Positions 37,484 through 49,500 are shown, counted from the stretch's first letter. The stretch: DNA of 64,000 bases from Phoenix dactylifera (GCF_009389715.1 NC_052396.1:13476318-13540317); one strand, 5' to 3'. Notes: a model not told the origin generated them from the letters alone. Translations and numbers: made by a program.

Positions 37484-38768
37484 TGATGGAGGGCAAAATG
37501 GATCGTCCTACTCCAAACCACCCCATTCCAGCCAAACAGACCTCAGCGCCGAGCAGGCCAGACCTCGGTCATGCTGAGAGCCAATCCGACCTCGGACCTC
37601 GCTGAATGTCAGGCCGACCTCGGCCAGATCTCTTCGCTGCCAGGACCTGCGGCGATTCTTGCAAGTAACATAATGACGTCCCAGGCTCGAGCTCGGGGCG
37701 TCCTGCAGGATCGACCAAGAGCCGAAGAGGACCCGTCGACCACAGATAACATAATGACATCCCGGGCCTGAGCTCGGGGCGCCCTGTAGCATCGACTAAG
37801 AGCCGAAGAGGCCCCGTCGACCGTAGGTAACGTAATGACGTCCCGGGCCCAGACTTGGGGCGCCCTGCAAGACCGACCAAGAGCCGAAGAGGCTCCGTCG
37901 ACTACATATAACATAACGACGTCTCGGACCTGAGCTCGGGGCACCCTACAAGACCGACCAAGAGCCGAAGAGGCTCCGTCGACCGTAGATAACATAATAA
38001 CGTCTCGGGCCCGAGCTCGGAGCGCCCTATAGGACCGACCAAGAGCCGAAAAGGCCCTGTCGACCGCAGGCAATGACACTCCGGCCTGAGCTCGGGGCAT
38101 CCTACCGAGCAGACCTCAGAGCCGAGGAGACTAGGCTGACCTCATAGTCCGCCAAGCCGACGTCACCAAACATGTCGCGGCCCCCAAGTCGGCCTGACCT
38201 CAGTGCTCACCAAGCTAACTTCGCCAAGTATATATTGCAGCCTCCAAGCGAGTCTGACCTCACCCACGGCCGCATCCACGCGCGCGCGTACACCCACACA
38301 CGTGGTCGTACATTACAATCTCATCGCACCATGCTTTGCTTGCTGGCCACTCAACGGCCTATCGACCAAGGGCCATGCCTTGTAGCCAAGGGCCATATCT
38401 TGCCACCTCTGTCAGCGCCATATCGTTCACAAAAACGGCCCACACCGTGTGCCTCAAGCAAGCCTGGCTGCACGCAACCTGGCCATGACCATCTCCTCCT
38501 ATGATGAGGATGGGCCATACCTCCGTCACCTGGGCACCTTTGTTGGGACTATAAATAGCCCACCCACATCAAGTAACGCTTGGGGATTTTTTGGACCAAC
38601 AAAGATTCACTCTAATTTAAGCGTTGGAGGGCCCTCACTGGAATCCACTGGTGAGGCTTTGTGTAGGTACGCCAGTGTATGGAAGGTGATGTCCATTCTC
38701 CAGTCCGGATGGCGGCTCCTCCGACTCTTCTAGCGTGGTCACCCTCAAGCTAGATTTTAACCACAACA
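37484..38768 (+). mobile_element. Probable solo Gypsy-type LTR
   Basis: A 1285-bp block starting TGATGGAGGG and ending ACCACAACA, flanked by GATAG (37479-37483) and TATAG (38769-38773), a 5-base duplication with one mismatch. A TATA box (TATAAATA, 38550-38557) is followed by a GGAGGGCCCTCACTGGA / GGTGAGGCTTTGTGTAGG segment of the sort seen in U5 of plant Del/Tekay-type LTRs. No primer site or coding interior follows, so it is read as a solo LTR left by recombination. It holds 81-bp tandem repeats. Confidence 0.55.
37640..38110. repeat. 81-bp tandem repeat array
   Basis: Units start with GACGTC-like words at 37675, 37756, 37837, 37918 and 37999, exactly 81 bases apart, with a shortened step to 38075. 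Each unit carries GACCAAGAGCCGAAGAGG and GTCGAC. It lies upstream of the TATA box of the solo LTR. Confidence 0.9.
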
Positions 38769-38773
38769 TATAG

Positions 38774-40079
38774 TTTCTTACATGGTGAACTATAAAAGAT
38801 CTACATTATGGGTTTTCTCAAGTATTCTTTCTGTTCATATCATTAGTATTATGTTTTGTGATTTTGAGGGTTGTAATTATTCTCAATTAATTTATATTAT
38901 CCAATTAACTGAACAAAAAAAATATATTTTGTAATTTTTTTATGAAGGTTTCAAATTTTCACGGTTACAAATCTCAATCTTTAAAAGAGTTGTGGGTGCT
39001 TGGATTATGAAAATAGTGATGCTTTTTCTCCTTCTCCACTCCTATGGTCGGATAGGATCGGGAGACGGTGGATATAGGGCCGAAGAGATCGAAGAGGAGA
39101 TGCGAAAACCGATTGAAGACTTGGATGCCGCTAAGAACATGAGCTCCGAACGCCAGTGGAAAAGAAATACGCTGCTAGCTCCTATGACGCGAACCCATAC
39201 ATGGTGGGCTAGGTCAGCTAGCTAGCCGCTGGCTATCTTTGAGAGGCCTAGCTTTATGTCTCTCTCTACCTGCAACCATAAATGCCTAATCTACTTCATG
39301 AAGTGAAATGGGCATTTAATGTAATGTTTCGTGGCTACTTAATCTACCTCATAAGTCAAATGAGCATTTAATGTAACATTACGTGTGGAAAAGCAGCACA
39401 CAGTCCCTAACAATTTTTTGGCCAATTTATTTATTATTTATAATAATATTTTAATATTTTATATATGAGTCACTTGAGTCGAACCTGAATTCAGTAAATT
39501 CGGATCCAACCAAAAAATAGAATGAATCCAATTTTGGGATCTGATCCGGCTCCATGGTCCTCCCATTCGAATCTGGATCGGATCTAACTGGGGCATGGCG
39601 GTTTGGATTAAGAATCAACCCGACCAATTTGAGCCTTGGGCAATACAGGAACCACGATGAGTAATAATATCTTTCTGCTTGCTTTTGTTTTATAAAACCT
39701 GACAGTGACCCCACGAGGGCGTTGTCCCCGTCCCGATAAAAGACGACAACCCCAAAGCCATAAGATGCGGTCTGCCTCTTGTTGGCTTTCGTCGCCGTGC
39801 ACCACCGATTCAAATCCAACGCAATCTCGACCGTCCGATTAGGATCATAACAAACAGAACAGTCCGATCTCAGCACCAAAATAAATTTAAAACATCAAAT
39901 AAAAAAAAAGAGAAGAGAAGAAAAAACTCCAATTCCTTCACCATTAATGGTTCTAGTTCTCCTAAGATCACAAGATAGGTAGATAGATAAATCTCAGAAA
40001 GCAAAGCAAAAACGAAATAAATAAAGAAAAAAAGGAAAGAAAGAAAAGAAATAACACAGAAAGGATGAAAGCAGTGGGA
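38774..40079. other. Intergenic, repeat-like
   Basis: No gene recognised. About 39470-39620 is rich in GGATC/GATCCG words. An AT-rich stretch (39420-39460) may include the polyadenylation region of SMT2 (complement of AATAAA present). Confidence 0.35.
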
Positions 40080-41201
40080 TTAGGAAGAAGATTCTTGAGG
40101 GTTCCCGTCCTCCGCGTTGGGGGTGAGGGGAGGCTTGCGGCAGAGGATCATGTGCATAGGGGTGAAGATACCGGTCTCGCCGCCGCGGGTGAGGTGGCGG
40201 GCAGTTTCGTAGAGCATCTCGTGGACCTCGACGACGCCCTTGGGCGCGATCCGGAGGAAGGCGAGGGCCGAGACGAGGAGGTGGTTCCGCCAGTAGGCGA
40301 TCCGCCCCATTTTGAGGCGCGTCCACCACGGCCCCGCCGGGGGCCGGGCGAGGTCCCTTTGGTCGAGCACCTCGAAGCCGACCTTCCGCGCGATGGCGGC
40401 GATCTCGTCGTGGGCGCGGAGACCCGGGAGGGCGTCCCCCCGCTCGATCCCGTGGATGGCGTCGACGTGGTCGGGGTCGTCGGCGCGGTAGAGCGCGGTG
40501 GTGACCCACTCGTAGGAGACGTAGAGGGATCCCGGCTTGAGGACGCGGTGGATCTCGGCGTATACGTCCTCGAGGCGCGGGGCGTGGCAGGTGGCCTCGA
40601 TGGAGTAGGCGCCGTCGAAGGAGGCGTCCGGGAAGGGCATCTGGAGGAAGTTGCCGCAGACGACCTCGCAGAGGGCGTCGAGGCCGGACTTCTTGTTGTG
40701 GGCGCGGGCGCGGCCGACCTGGTACTCGTTGATGGTGATGCCGACGACGTCGGCGCCGGAGCGTGCGGCGATGGCGCGCATGGGCCCGCCGACGCCGCAG
40801 CCGACGTCGAGGACGCGCTGGCCAGGGCGGGCGCCGATGAGGTCGGCTACGCGCTCCTCGTGGATGCGGGTGGCGTCGCGGTGGGAGCGGCCGGGGATGG
40901 AGGGGGAGAAGTGGAAGCTCTGGCCCCAGCCCCACTCGTAGATGTCGGTCACCAGGTTGTAGAAGGTGTCGACGAAGGCCGGGACATTCTCCGACGACGC
41001 CACGGCGGTCTCCTTGGGGCGCCTGAAGAAGGACCAGTACTGCTTGTACTTGTCCTGGACCTTGTCCCGCGTGATCGATCCCATCTTCAGATCCACCGCC
41101 CGCTTCCCCTTCACCTCCGCCGACCCCATCACCCACACGAACCAGTAGATCAGCCCCGCCGCCGCCACCGCTGCCGTCCACACCACCGCCACCGTCTCCA
41201 T
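40080..41201 (-). CDS. SMT2: 24-methylenesterol C-methyltransferase 2
   Basis: A 373-residue, intronless SAM-dependent enzyme. It adds the second methyl group at sterol C-24 (24-methylene lophenol to 24-ethylidene lophenol, EC 2.1.1.143), directing flux to sitosterol and stigmasterol over campesterol. Residues 1-25 form an N-terminal hydrophobic membrane anchor. Next come KQYWSFFRRPKE, the sterol-methyltransferase block YEWGWGQSFHFSPS, SAM-binding motif I VLDVGCGVGGP, GITINEYQVGRA, FDGAYSIEATCHAP and YVSYEWVTT. A C-terminal KMGRIAYWRNHLL and FTPMHMILCRKP match SMT2/3 rather than SMT1. The frame is open for another 99 codons upstream, but that part has no family similarity, and METVAVVW matches the family start. 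GC-rich coding of this kind is common in monocots. The long open frame on the other strand is its shadow. Confidence 0.95.
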   Translation of the reverse strand: METVAVVWTAAVAAAGLIYWFVWVMGSAEVKGKRAVDLKMGSITRDKVQDKYKQYWSFFRRPKETAVASSENVPAFVDTFYNLVTDIYEWGWGQSFHFSPSIPGRSHRDATRIHEERVADLIGARPGQRVLDVGCGVGGPMRAIAARSGADVVGITINEYQVGRARAHNKKSGLDALCEVVCGNFLQMPFPDASFDGAYSIEATCHAPRLEDVYAEIHRVLKPGSLYVSYEWVTTALYRADDPDHVDAIHGIERGDALPGLRAHDEIAAIARKVGFEVLDQRDLARPPAGPWWTRLKMGRIAYWRNHLLVSALAFLRIAPKGVVEVHEMLYETARHLTRGGETGIFTPMHMILCRKPPLTPNAEDGNPQESSS

Positions 41202-42276
41202 CGCCGCCGCCTCTTCCTTTCTCCTTACCCTCCCCACGGATCTTGAGAGAGAAGAAACCACGGAAACGTTAGCGCAACCGAAGGGAAGGGAAGGGAAGGG
41301 AAGGGAAATGAACGAACGGGATTCGTTGAGATTTAAGAAGAACATTCCCACGGTAAGATGGTCCGGCGAGACTGTAGAATCACCTGGCCGAAACAAGCAG
41401 CTCCTCCCCTCCTGCCCTCCTGGCTCCTGCCCCTGGTTCAAGCCAGGCGCTTGTGGCTCCGAGCGAGCGAGCGAAGTTGGCCCGGCGGAGCACGGCACGG
41501 AGATTGGGCTTATTCTTTCCTGCTATGTACATATTATTATCCGTTATATTCTCTTTCCTTTTACCCCGAGATTCTCAACCTAGAATGCATTTACTTGTAT
41601 ACCACGAATATGACGTGGCGGCCATACAAGGGCGGATCCAAGTAAAAGAACCAATAACATGACGCCACCTCAGACGAGTGATTCCCAGTGTCTCTACGGC
41701 TTCGGTGGGTTATTATTATTGTCATTAATAGCATTGTTATTATTATTTAATTTTTTGAACTCGGTGGGTTGGGAAAGGGCGTTGGTGTGCCGCCGTGCTT
41801 TCGGTAAAAGTTTTTACTTTTTCCTTATTTTTCTTCTTTAAATCTCGTGTCACCTGACACCATCACGCGTCAGGTCGGTGCCCCCGCTTTTTACCCCCTC
41901 CGCCTTTTTTTTGTTTATGTTAAGATGTGGCTCCTCTACATGCACACGCCGTGGAACAACCGTCGAGATTGGAGATGGCTTCTAGAAGCCCTTCCGACGG
42001 TGATGATCGCATCTAGATTGCATCCATTGAACGGCGCCCAAGATCCCATCATGATGCAAGGGTATCTTCTCCCGTGTCCTTGGCTGGCAAAAGGACAGGC
42101 ACTAAAGGACGGAGAAAGAAGGCAAAGCCCACATCCATCCATGGCGGTAATTGCCAGCGAACATCACGGTATCTTGCCGCCATCCATGGCAGATATCTCG
42201 CATGCTCATCCTGAATACACAATCTGGCCGGCCTGAGTAATGGCTTCAGATATTTGCACGATGGCAAGAGAAGAAG
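41202..42276. other. SMT2 upstream region
   Basis: A GGGAA repeat lies at 41281-41306, close to the SMT2 start, and TTATTA-rich sequence at about 41710-41755. No further gene is seen. Confidence 0.4.
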
Positions 42277-43086
42277 GCCCTATTTGGGAGGCTATTAGTA
42301 GTAAAATTTTTTAAAATAGAGCCGTTAGAAATAGAGCTGTTTGAAGTATAATGTTTATAAAAAGCTGTTTCCTGTTTGGTAACTACATTTCTAAAGTGCT
42401 GTGGTACTTTAACATGTGTTTGGTAAACAAACTGAGAAAGTACTTTTGTGCGACAAAATGACCATAAAGGACATTACCAGTATTATATAACAGACTATAA
42501 TAAAATATAATATGTATTAATACATAAATATATAATATAGTATAATATTAATGTAATGTAATATAATATTATTATAATAAGGTAATATAACATTATGTAT
42601 TATAGAATAATAATTTAATATAATATTAAATTATTTAAATAACATATCAATGTATTATGATATAATGTAATATAATATTATATTTATAGTATAATACAAT
42701 AATAAATATATAAAATATTACAATTATTAGTGTAAATTAATTTTTTATCCTTCTAATAACCATTTATCTCTCTAACAAATAGAGAGAAAGGAAGAAGAAG
42801 ATTGAGAGGGAAAGAGAAAAAGGAAGAGGCGGGATAAGGGTTTTGGGGGGAAAAGTGTGATTTAAATGAGGGTATTTTGGTTCAAAAAACAGCTTTCCGA
42901 CAAGCTGAAAACAGCATGTTCGGAAAGCTCCAAATTGGAGCTTCTCCCTAAAAGCTGTTTTATGCTTTTGCGGAAAGCTAAAAACAGCTTTTCGAAAATT
43001 TTACCAAACACCATTTTTTATCTAAAAGTACTTTTGGAGGGCCAGAAAGTGCTTTTTGGCCCTCCAAAAGCTCTCCCAAACAGGGC
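42277..43086. mobile_element. Non-autonomous DNA transposon (MITE-like)
   Basis: The ends are GCCCTATTTGGGAGGCT (left) and the complement of GCCCTGTTTGGGAGAGC (right), about 810 bp apart, with an AT-rich middle (42480-42730) and no coding capacity. Inside, AAAGCTGTTT-type words repeat in both orientations. Direct flanking duplication is unclear (GAAG on both sides is possible), so superfamily is not assigned. Confidence 0.6.
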
Positions 43087-43249
43087 TGAAGTAGTCTTTC
43101 AAGTTAAGTATATATTTAGAGAAGCCAGCCGAACGATAAATTAGGAGGAGTGCTTAGAGCATTGCATGATTTATTGTTTTTTAATTTTATTTAATGTATT
43201 CGTACTCGAAATTTAGCCAAAAAAAAATTAAACCATCTGGCCATACATA

Positions 43250-43257
43250 CTGACCCT
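43250..43257. repeat. hAT copy 2 target-site duplication, left
   Basis: CTGACCCT, repeated exactly at 46572-46579. Confidence 0.92.
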
Positions 43258-43819
43258 TAGAGATGGGCACTGGGCCGGGCCGCCCACGGCCCGGCACGGC
43301 ACGGCACGAAGCGGGCCGTGCCTGGCACGGCCCGCCAGCTACAGTGCCGGGCCGTGCCTGGCACGGCCCCTTTGATAGGGCCGTGCTGGGCTAGAGGTTC
43401 CTGGCAAGCGGGCCGTGCCAGGCACGGCCCGCTGCGGGCCTGGGCCGGGCTGGCACGCGAGCCTGGCACGGTCCGGGCCTGGGCCCGGCTCGGCCCGATA
43501 AATTTTTTTTAATAAATTAATAAATATTGAACACTAAGAAATCTTGATTTATGAATATAAAGCCACCTTAATGGTGGGGGGTTTGGCATAGACCCCTACC
43601 AGTTTATTAATTTAAATCAAAATGGTACATGAAGGGAGGTTTGGACCTTGGTGTGACCTCTAGATTCTATAATACAATAAGAAACTAAGAAAGGGCCGAG
43701 GTTTGGACCTTGGTCTGACCTCCAGAATACAATAAAAATGTACAATTATAAAAAATTAAGAAATCTTACTAATCATCAGTGATTCAGTGAATCAGTATTC
43801 AGTCTTCAGTCTTCAGTCT

Positions 43820-45844
43820 TCAGTCTTCAGTAGTGTTTGTATCATCATCATCAGAGGATGTTGTATTATGTCCACCTTTATCTTGAAGTCTTGCCTCAGC
43901 ATCCAGCCAATCCTTGAAGCAGAGAAGCATCTCCACCGTTTCGCCCGTCATCCTACTTCTCTTTTCGTCAAGAACACGCCGACCTGCACTAAAAGCGGAT
44001 TCCGATGCTACCGTGGACATCGGCACAGCTAAAATATCGCGTGCAATTGCAGATATAACAGGATATTGATTTCTAACACTCTTCCACCAAGATAATACAT
44101 CTAGATTCTCTATTTGATTTTCATCATATGCAGACTGAAGATCATTTCGTAAATAAAATTCTAGTTCACTACTTAAAGATGAAGAAGATGAAGAGGAACT
44201 TGAAGCATGTGTGTGTCTTCTCTGTGCAATGAATGAAAAAATAGATGACGAACGAGAACTACTAGAAGGAGGAATAGAGGTTTGTATTTGTGTTCTAGAT
44301 CCACGAATTTTTTCATCATATATAGCATAAATATCATAAAGAAGTTGTCTTACCTCATCTTTAGCAGATTCAGCATCTTGATTCATATTTTCAGCGTATG
44401 CATCAAGTAAAATTAGCACGCCATTTAATTTAACTCTAGGATCAAATACAGCAGCTAAGTTATGCATAGGACATATCCTGTCCCAATACCCATTCCATTT
44501 AGATTCCATTAGGTGAATAATAGGCATTAAAACATCATCATATCTATGTTCTGCAAATTTTTGACTAATTATATATGCTTGTTGTAAAAATGAACATGAA
44601 GTAGGGTAATAAATACCAGAAAGAACATTGGTAGCATTATAAAAACTAAGCAAAAAATCTTCCAAAATTTTTTCTTTATTCCAATCAGTTTCAGTCAATG
44701 TAAATCCTAATCCACGATCATTAATATATGCACTTAATAAATTTTTATATGGGTATGCATCATGTATCATGCTATATGTGGAGTTCCAACGAGTAATTAC
44801 ATCAAGTTTAAATTTTTTAAAACGTTTACCATGATTTATGCATAATTCCTTAAATTCTTGAAGTCTTGATCTAGAAGCATGAATAAAAGAAACTGCATTT
44901 CTAATTTTTGAAATCACATCTTGAATCATGCCCATGCCAGCTTGAACAGAAAGATTTAAGATATGACATGCACATCTAATATGCAGTAAATTTCCATCTA
45001 ATATGGGATGCAATGAGTCTTTTAATAATACAACAGCAGAATTATTATTAGATGCATTATCAAAAGTAATAGACATAATTTTATCATTAATATTATATGA
45101 ACATGCAGTTTGATAAATTATATTTGAAATTTGTTGCCCAGAATGTGGAAAATCAAAAGCACGAAAAGCAAGAATACGTTTATTTAATTGCCAATCATTA
45201 TCAATATAATGAGCAGTAATGGCAATAAAACAATTACTACCTACAGATGCTGACCAAATATCAGAAGTTAATGAAATTTTTACATTTAAAGTAGAAAGTG
45301 TTTCAATTAAATTTTGTTTCATTGCTAAAAAATTGGTCATAGCTACTCTTCTAAATGTACGCCTACTAGTTCTTTTGTAAGCAGGTTGTAGGTTTAATTG
45401 AACATATTCTTCAAAATTAAAAGATTCACATAAACTAAAAGGTAATTCATCCTTAACTATCCATTTTACAAGTGCTTTTCTTTGATTTTCATGATTATAT
45501 GCAAAATTACCTACAAGTAATCCCCCTTGTATATTAAGGCTACTTTGAGTTTGAGCATGAGAATCATGCATCCTATGACTCTCTTGATGTCTTTTTAAAT
45601 GCCCTGTTCCCCCACTACTACTACAACTATAAAGTTTGGCACATTTTTTACATTTAGCTTTCCAGACTCCCTCAACCATAACTCTATCAAATTCATTCCA
45701 TACAGTACTAGTCCTCTTACGAGAAGAGGTTTGACCTTCACTCGGTTCACCAGTTCTAGAGGAACTAGGAACAGGGGGTTGGGGATTAGTTTCTTCTCCC
45801 TCAGAAACAGGAATGCCAAACTGACTTTCCTCAAAAGATGACAT
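43820..45844 (-). CDS. hAT transposase (RICESLEEPER/Ac type)
   Basis: 674 residues, one exon. It would cut and move the element and its relatives. Residues about 46-95 form a BED zinc finger (CKKCAKLY ... HLKRHQESH) preceded by a Ser/Thr-rich leader; residues about 140-480 are the RNase-H-like core with LTSDIWSASVGSN, ITFDNASNNN, RCACHILNLSVQAG and DVITRWNSTYSM; residues about 590-660 are the hATC dimerisation domain (WWKSVRNQYPVISAIARDIL, VASESAFSAGRRVLDEKRSR). A Ser-rich spacer (about 555-580) precedes hATC. The tail is acidic. Trp is present where copy 1 has TGA. A TATA box lies 270 bases upstream. The gene looks functional by sequence. Confidence 0.95.
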   Translation of the reverse strand: MSSFEESQFGIPVSEGEETNPQPPVPSSSRTGEPSEGQTSSRKRTSTVWNEFDRVMVEGVWKAKCKKCAKLYSCSSSGGTGHLKRHQESHRMHDSHAQTQSSLNIQGGLLVGNFAYNHENQRKALVKWIVKDELPFSLCESFNFEEYVQLNLQPAYKRTSRRTFRRVAMTNFLAMKQNLIETLSTLNVKISLTSDIWSASVGSNCFIAITAHYIDNDWQLNKRILAFRAFDFPHSGQQISNIIYQTACSYNINDKIMSITFDNASNNNSAVVLLKDSLHPILDGNLLHIRCACHILNLSVQAGMGMIQDVISKIRNAVSFIHASRSRLQEFKELCINHGKRFKKFKLDVITRWNSTYSMIHDAYPYKNLLSAYINDRGLGFTLTETDWNKEKILEDFLLSFYNATNVLSGIYYPTSCSFLQQAYIISQKFAEHRYDDVLMPIIHLMESKWNGYWDRICPMHNLAAVFDPRVKLNGVLILLDAYAENMNQDAESAKDEVRQLLYDIYAIYDEKIRGSRTQIQTSIPPSSSSRSSSIFSFIAQRRHTHASSSSSSSSSLSSELEFYLRNDLQSAYDENQIENLDVLSWWKSVRNQYPVISAIARDILAVPMSTVASESAFSAGRRVLDEKRSRMTGETVEMLLCFKDWLDAEARLQDKGGHNTTSSDDDDTNTTED

Positions 45845-46112
45845 ATCTATGATTAATTCAAAAAATAAAAACTAACCGCAAGGAGGAATTGAGTAGAGGG
45901 TCGGAGGGCAGAGGCAGAGCCGAGATTCCGAGCTTCCTCTTGTGCTCTCAACAGAAGCGACCTTCTCTTCTCAACAGGAACCTCCTCTTGTGTAGCACTT
46001 GAACAAACTAAAAATTAAATTGCTAGAAGAGCACTGTAGAGGAGAGAAATAATAGCAGTAGAGAAGGAGAGAATGAGAGGTTTGGTGTGGTGAGAATGAG
46101 GGAGGAATGGGC

Positions 46113-46120
46113 TATTTATA
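46113..46120 (-). promoter_or_regulatory. hAT transposase TATA box, copy 2
   Basis: TATAAATA read on the minus strand, at the same distance from the ATG as in copy 1. Confidence 0.65.
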
Positions 46121-46571
46121 GAAGCCCAAAATTTTTTTTTTCCAAAATACCCCTCCATTCAGCCGTTATTGGACTGTTGGGAGGGGTAAAATCGACTTTT
46201 CCCGAAAATAGCCGTTGGAAACGGCTATTTTCCCTCCCCCTCTCCAGACGGGCCGTGCCAGGCACGGCCCGTCTGGAGCCGTTACGGGCCGTGCCAGGCA
46301 CGGCCCGTCTGGAGACGTTGCGGGCCATGCCTGGCACGGCCCGTTTGCGCCCGTTACGGGCCGTGCCTGGCACGGCCCGTGCCGTGCCGTGCCCGGCCCG
46401 GCCCACCAATAGAGGGGCCGGGGGCCGGGCCGGGCTGGCCTTCCGTGCTTCACGGGCCGTGCCAGGCACGGCCCGCTTCATAAGCGGGCCGTGCCAGGCA
46501 CGGCCCGCTTAGAATTTGGGCCCGGGGGGGCTGGGCCGGGCCGGCCCGGCACGGCCCGTTGCCCAACTCTA

Positions 46572-46579
46572 CTGACCCT
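46572..46579. repeat. hAT copy 2 target-site duplication, right
   Basis: CTGACCCT, matching 43250-43257. Confidence 0.92.
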
Positions 46580-49500
46580 ACACCAAGTGCACCATCTGAC
46601 CGTACATCATGCCATTTAACCTTATCTTTGCCCTATAAATCTCATTTTTCTTGCCATGCTGCCTTTCGATTAGAGCACAAATTTTTGTTGTGATGTCTAC
46701 GAAAAGCGAAACAATCAGGGAGTGGAAACCCTTGGTGTGTCATCACTTTTCGAATCTGATCTATGATCTATTAGCATGATGTGATATATGTGTCTCATTG
46801 TGGACATGATGCAAATCATGCGCTATCAACTTGGAAAAATCAGGAAGTGACCACTAAAAGGTTTTAGGACAATTCTGGTGTTTTACGAGATATATAAATA
46901 GCTTGAATAATGTTAAATGTTATACAATATGACAAACAAATATCATTTTGTCAGATAATTTTTTTCTAAAAAAAAAGAAGCAAAGTTTTAATGATTTATG
47001 TGCCATTATTATCTTAAAAGGTACCAATTATCTGCTCCTATAATTATTAGAAAATAATAGACATAACACACTAACAAAATCGGAATGAATTATTAGGTTA
47101 TAATTGCTCATAGTGATTTCATTTTGGTATCAATTGCAGATATAAAAACTACTATAAGAATATGAGGCAGCATTGTGGCTTTCAAGTGGCTTCACTGCTT
47201 GTCTCATGCACTGTTTTTCTGATAAAGATTTTGTCTCCATTTGCATCGGTTTTGCTGTTGAACCGTGCCAGCATGCTGGATGGATTAATTTAATTGAAAT
47301 TCATCTAATTTATCATGAACTTGGGAGATAAGATTAGGGTGGGTCCTTCCTTTTATAATGAGCTAGTCTAATGCCAATTTATGTGTTTAAAAGTTGGAGG
47401 GATTTTATTTTGGTATTTGCGAGGTGAGGTGAGATGGGAATGTCCATGGAGCTTGGACAATTAGTCTCTTGGGATAGAGGGGGGCACATTGAGAACACAT
47501 GACTGGTGACAAGCATGTTAAGCACTGGATGCTGCACATCTCCAGAGGTCCGCTATTAGAAAATAGACGATCATCAAATAATGTGCACTGTATATCATAT
47601 GGCATGTGCTTATGGACTATTTTGTTTGATGACTGTCTATCTATTAAAGGCAGCCATCCACAACCACATGATACTTTGTGGTGTTGTGCGTGCACTGTGG
47701 AGGATTCGTGCTCTTAAAAAAAAGGTCTGGAATCATAAGGACAAGCATATACTGTCATGCATAACAACATGTTCTAAATTGTTGAAGACTATTATTTATT
47801 CTTGAATAAAAAAGAGTGCTTGATGGATCCCTAGTGGAGGCCGATTAGGACTGCCATGTTTTGGGCATATTTTAAGTTAATGGTAAGAGTATATTTCAGA
47901 CCTGAAAATGTTCATTTATTCAATCGGCTTCTATCACATTAGATTCAATATTTGAATTGATCTAGGTGTAGTTTTAGTTTATCTTTTCGGTATTTGATTT
48001 TGTTGGTAGGTACAAATTAGAAAAGAGGAGTGAAAGCTAAAATATATAAGAATAAAATAAGGTTCCAGAGCAAGGAAAGAAGGGAAGAAACAAGAGCCTA
48101 GCTCAAAGCTGAAACCTATTCAAGATGAGTAATTTGTTCTAGCTTTCCACTCATGCGATGGGATTGCTGGCTAATAAATTTTTTTGATAAATCATTAAAT
48201 AAGTTTTTGAAGAAAGAATATGTCCATCCAAGTATCCATCTTGTTTAATGAAAATCGACACAACCGGTTAGTCCATCCTACTATCTGCTATCCCAATCTG
48301 TACCTTCCTAATTTTACATCTTCTTCCATAAAAATAGATTTTTTTTAATAAATTAAATAAATTAAACTATTCGAGTATAAATACATCCATCGAAATCTAA
48401 AAATAAAATATTCAAAAATTGAGTAAGAAGATCTCTTGTGTTGTCCCAAAAGCTTGGAACCTCTTAATATTGTACCTAAATTGAACTGGGCAATTGGCAT
48501 GATAATCATGATTCGAAGGGCTCCGCTGAGATAAATGAGCATCGTGTAGGTCGAGCCCGTCCAATCACAATCATCATCGGCCATGATTGGAGAATCGGCC
48601 CTCTCCAATTCAGATACGAACCTGAGAGGATCATGACTCCCGTCTCGATCATTACCGATTGATCAAGGCATCCGATGAACCCTTCATCAAAATTCGTTGG
48701 GAATTAGAGAATTTCAATTGCTCTAGTTGTTCTTTAATGAAATGTTGCAGTCAATTAACAAATTTACTGGAAAAAGAATCAGCAATCTGTGTTCACATGC
48801 GCAGGTAAGGTTGTTGTTCCTCACATGAATCTTCTCAATTGACATTGGATCCAGAGCAGGGGAGAATGACTTCATTTCATGGAACAGGGAGCTTTTTTTT
48901 TTTTTTGAGTAGTAAAATTCTCTGTTCCATGAATTTGGAATGGAGAAAGCAGGGAGAGGAGAGACAGAGTCACATGGATGGAGTTGATCCATCTTTCATA
49001 ACCTTGCATTTGTTAGCAGCCCCAGCTCTGGAGAAAACTAGTTGGTCTTCCTAATAAACCAAGCCAAAATTTCCTACTTTTTGTGCAAAATACTTCCTAG
49101 TTGGCAATGAGATTAATGAATTGTTTGGAATCAATTGCTTACTCTCCCCTGGAAGGCTAAAAAAGTTGCACAATTAGATAAGCCATTATCCCTTAGGATG
49201 CTTTCCCCAACTCAAAGCTTGAGATCAATTTCTACTAAACAATTCTTCTTGAAGCAGAGTATATGAGAAAAGATTTTTTTTTTTTTTTTTTGGAATCTCC
49301 TGATCCCTCCTGTAGATTAATACATCACAGAATCCTAAGTATATTTACAGTACTATTCCAAAGATGATTAATATTAATGTACATATTGTTATAACAAACA
49401 GCACAAGATACAGAGAATACACATATATCTTTCATATATTCTCTCTGTTCCCATATTTTTCCATGTCCCATGATAATTTTTTGCCATGATCTTTGTAAAA

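Larger units (their letters stand above)
43258..46571 (-). mobile_element. hAT DNA transposon, copy 2, apparently intact
   Basis: A 3314-bp element with exact 8-bp CTGACCCT duplications. The ends are TAGAGATGGGCACTGGGCCG and, read from the other side, TAGAGTTGGGCAACGGGCCG. Subterminal palindromes match those of copy 1: on the transposase-proximal side they start at 46248, 46284, 46320 and 46356, again exactly 36 bases apart, with more at 46452 and 46486 and three near the other end. With an unbroken transposase this copy could drive its own movement and that of copy 1. Confidence 0.94.

Noticed and set aside
37640-38110. 81-bp repeats as a CRISPR or coding repeat
   Set aside because: No conserved repeat/unique spacer pattern and frames are broken between units; it is a minisatellite in an LTR.
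39451-39879. 142-codon minus frame
   Set aside because: It runs through GGATC-rich repeat-like sequence and shows no domain.
40065-41246. Long plus-strand open frame (393 codons) opposite SMT2
   Set aside because: It is the antisense shadow of a GC-rich coding exon; the product is low-complexity Val/Gly/Asp-rich with no family look.
48345-48608. 87-codon minus frame with a hydrophobic patch
   Set aside because: No family recognised, no splice context, and composition like the surroundings.
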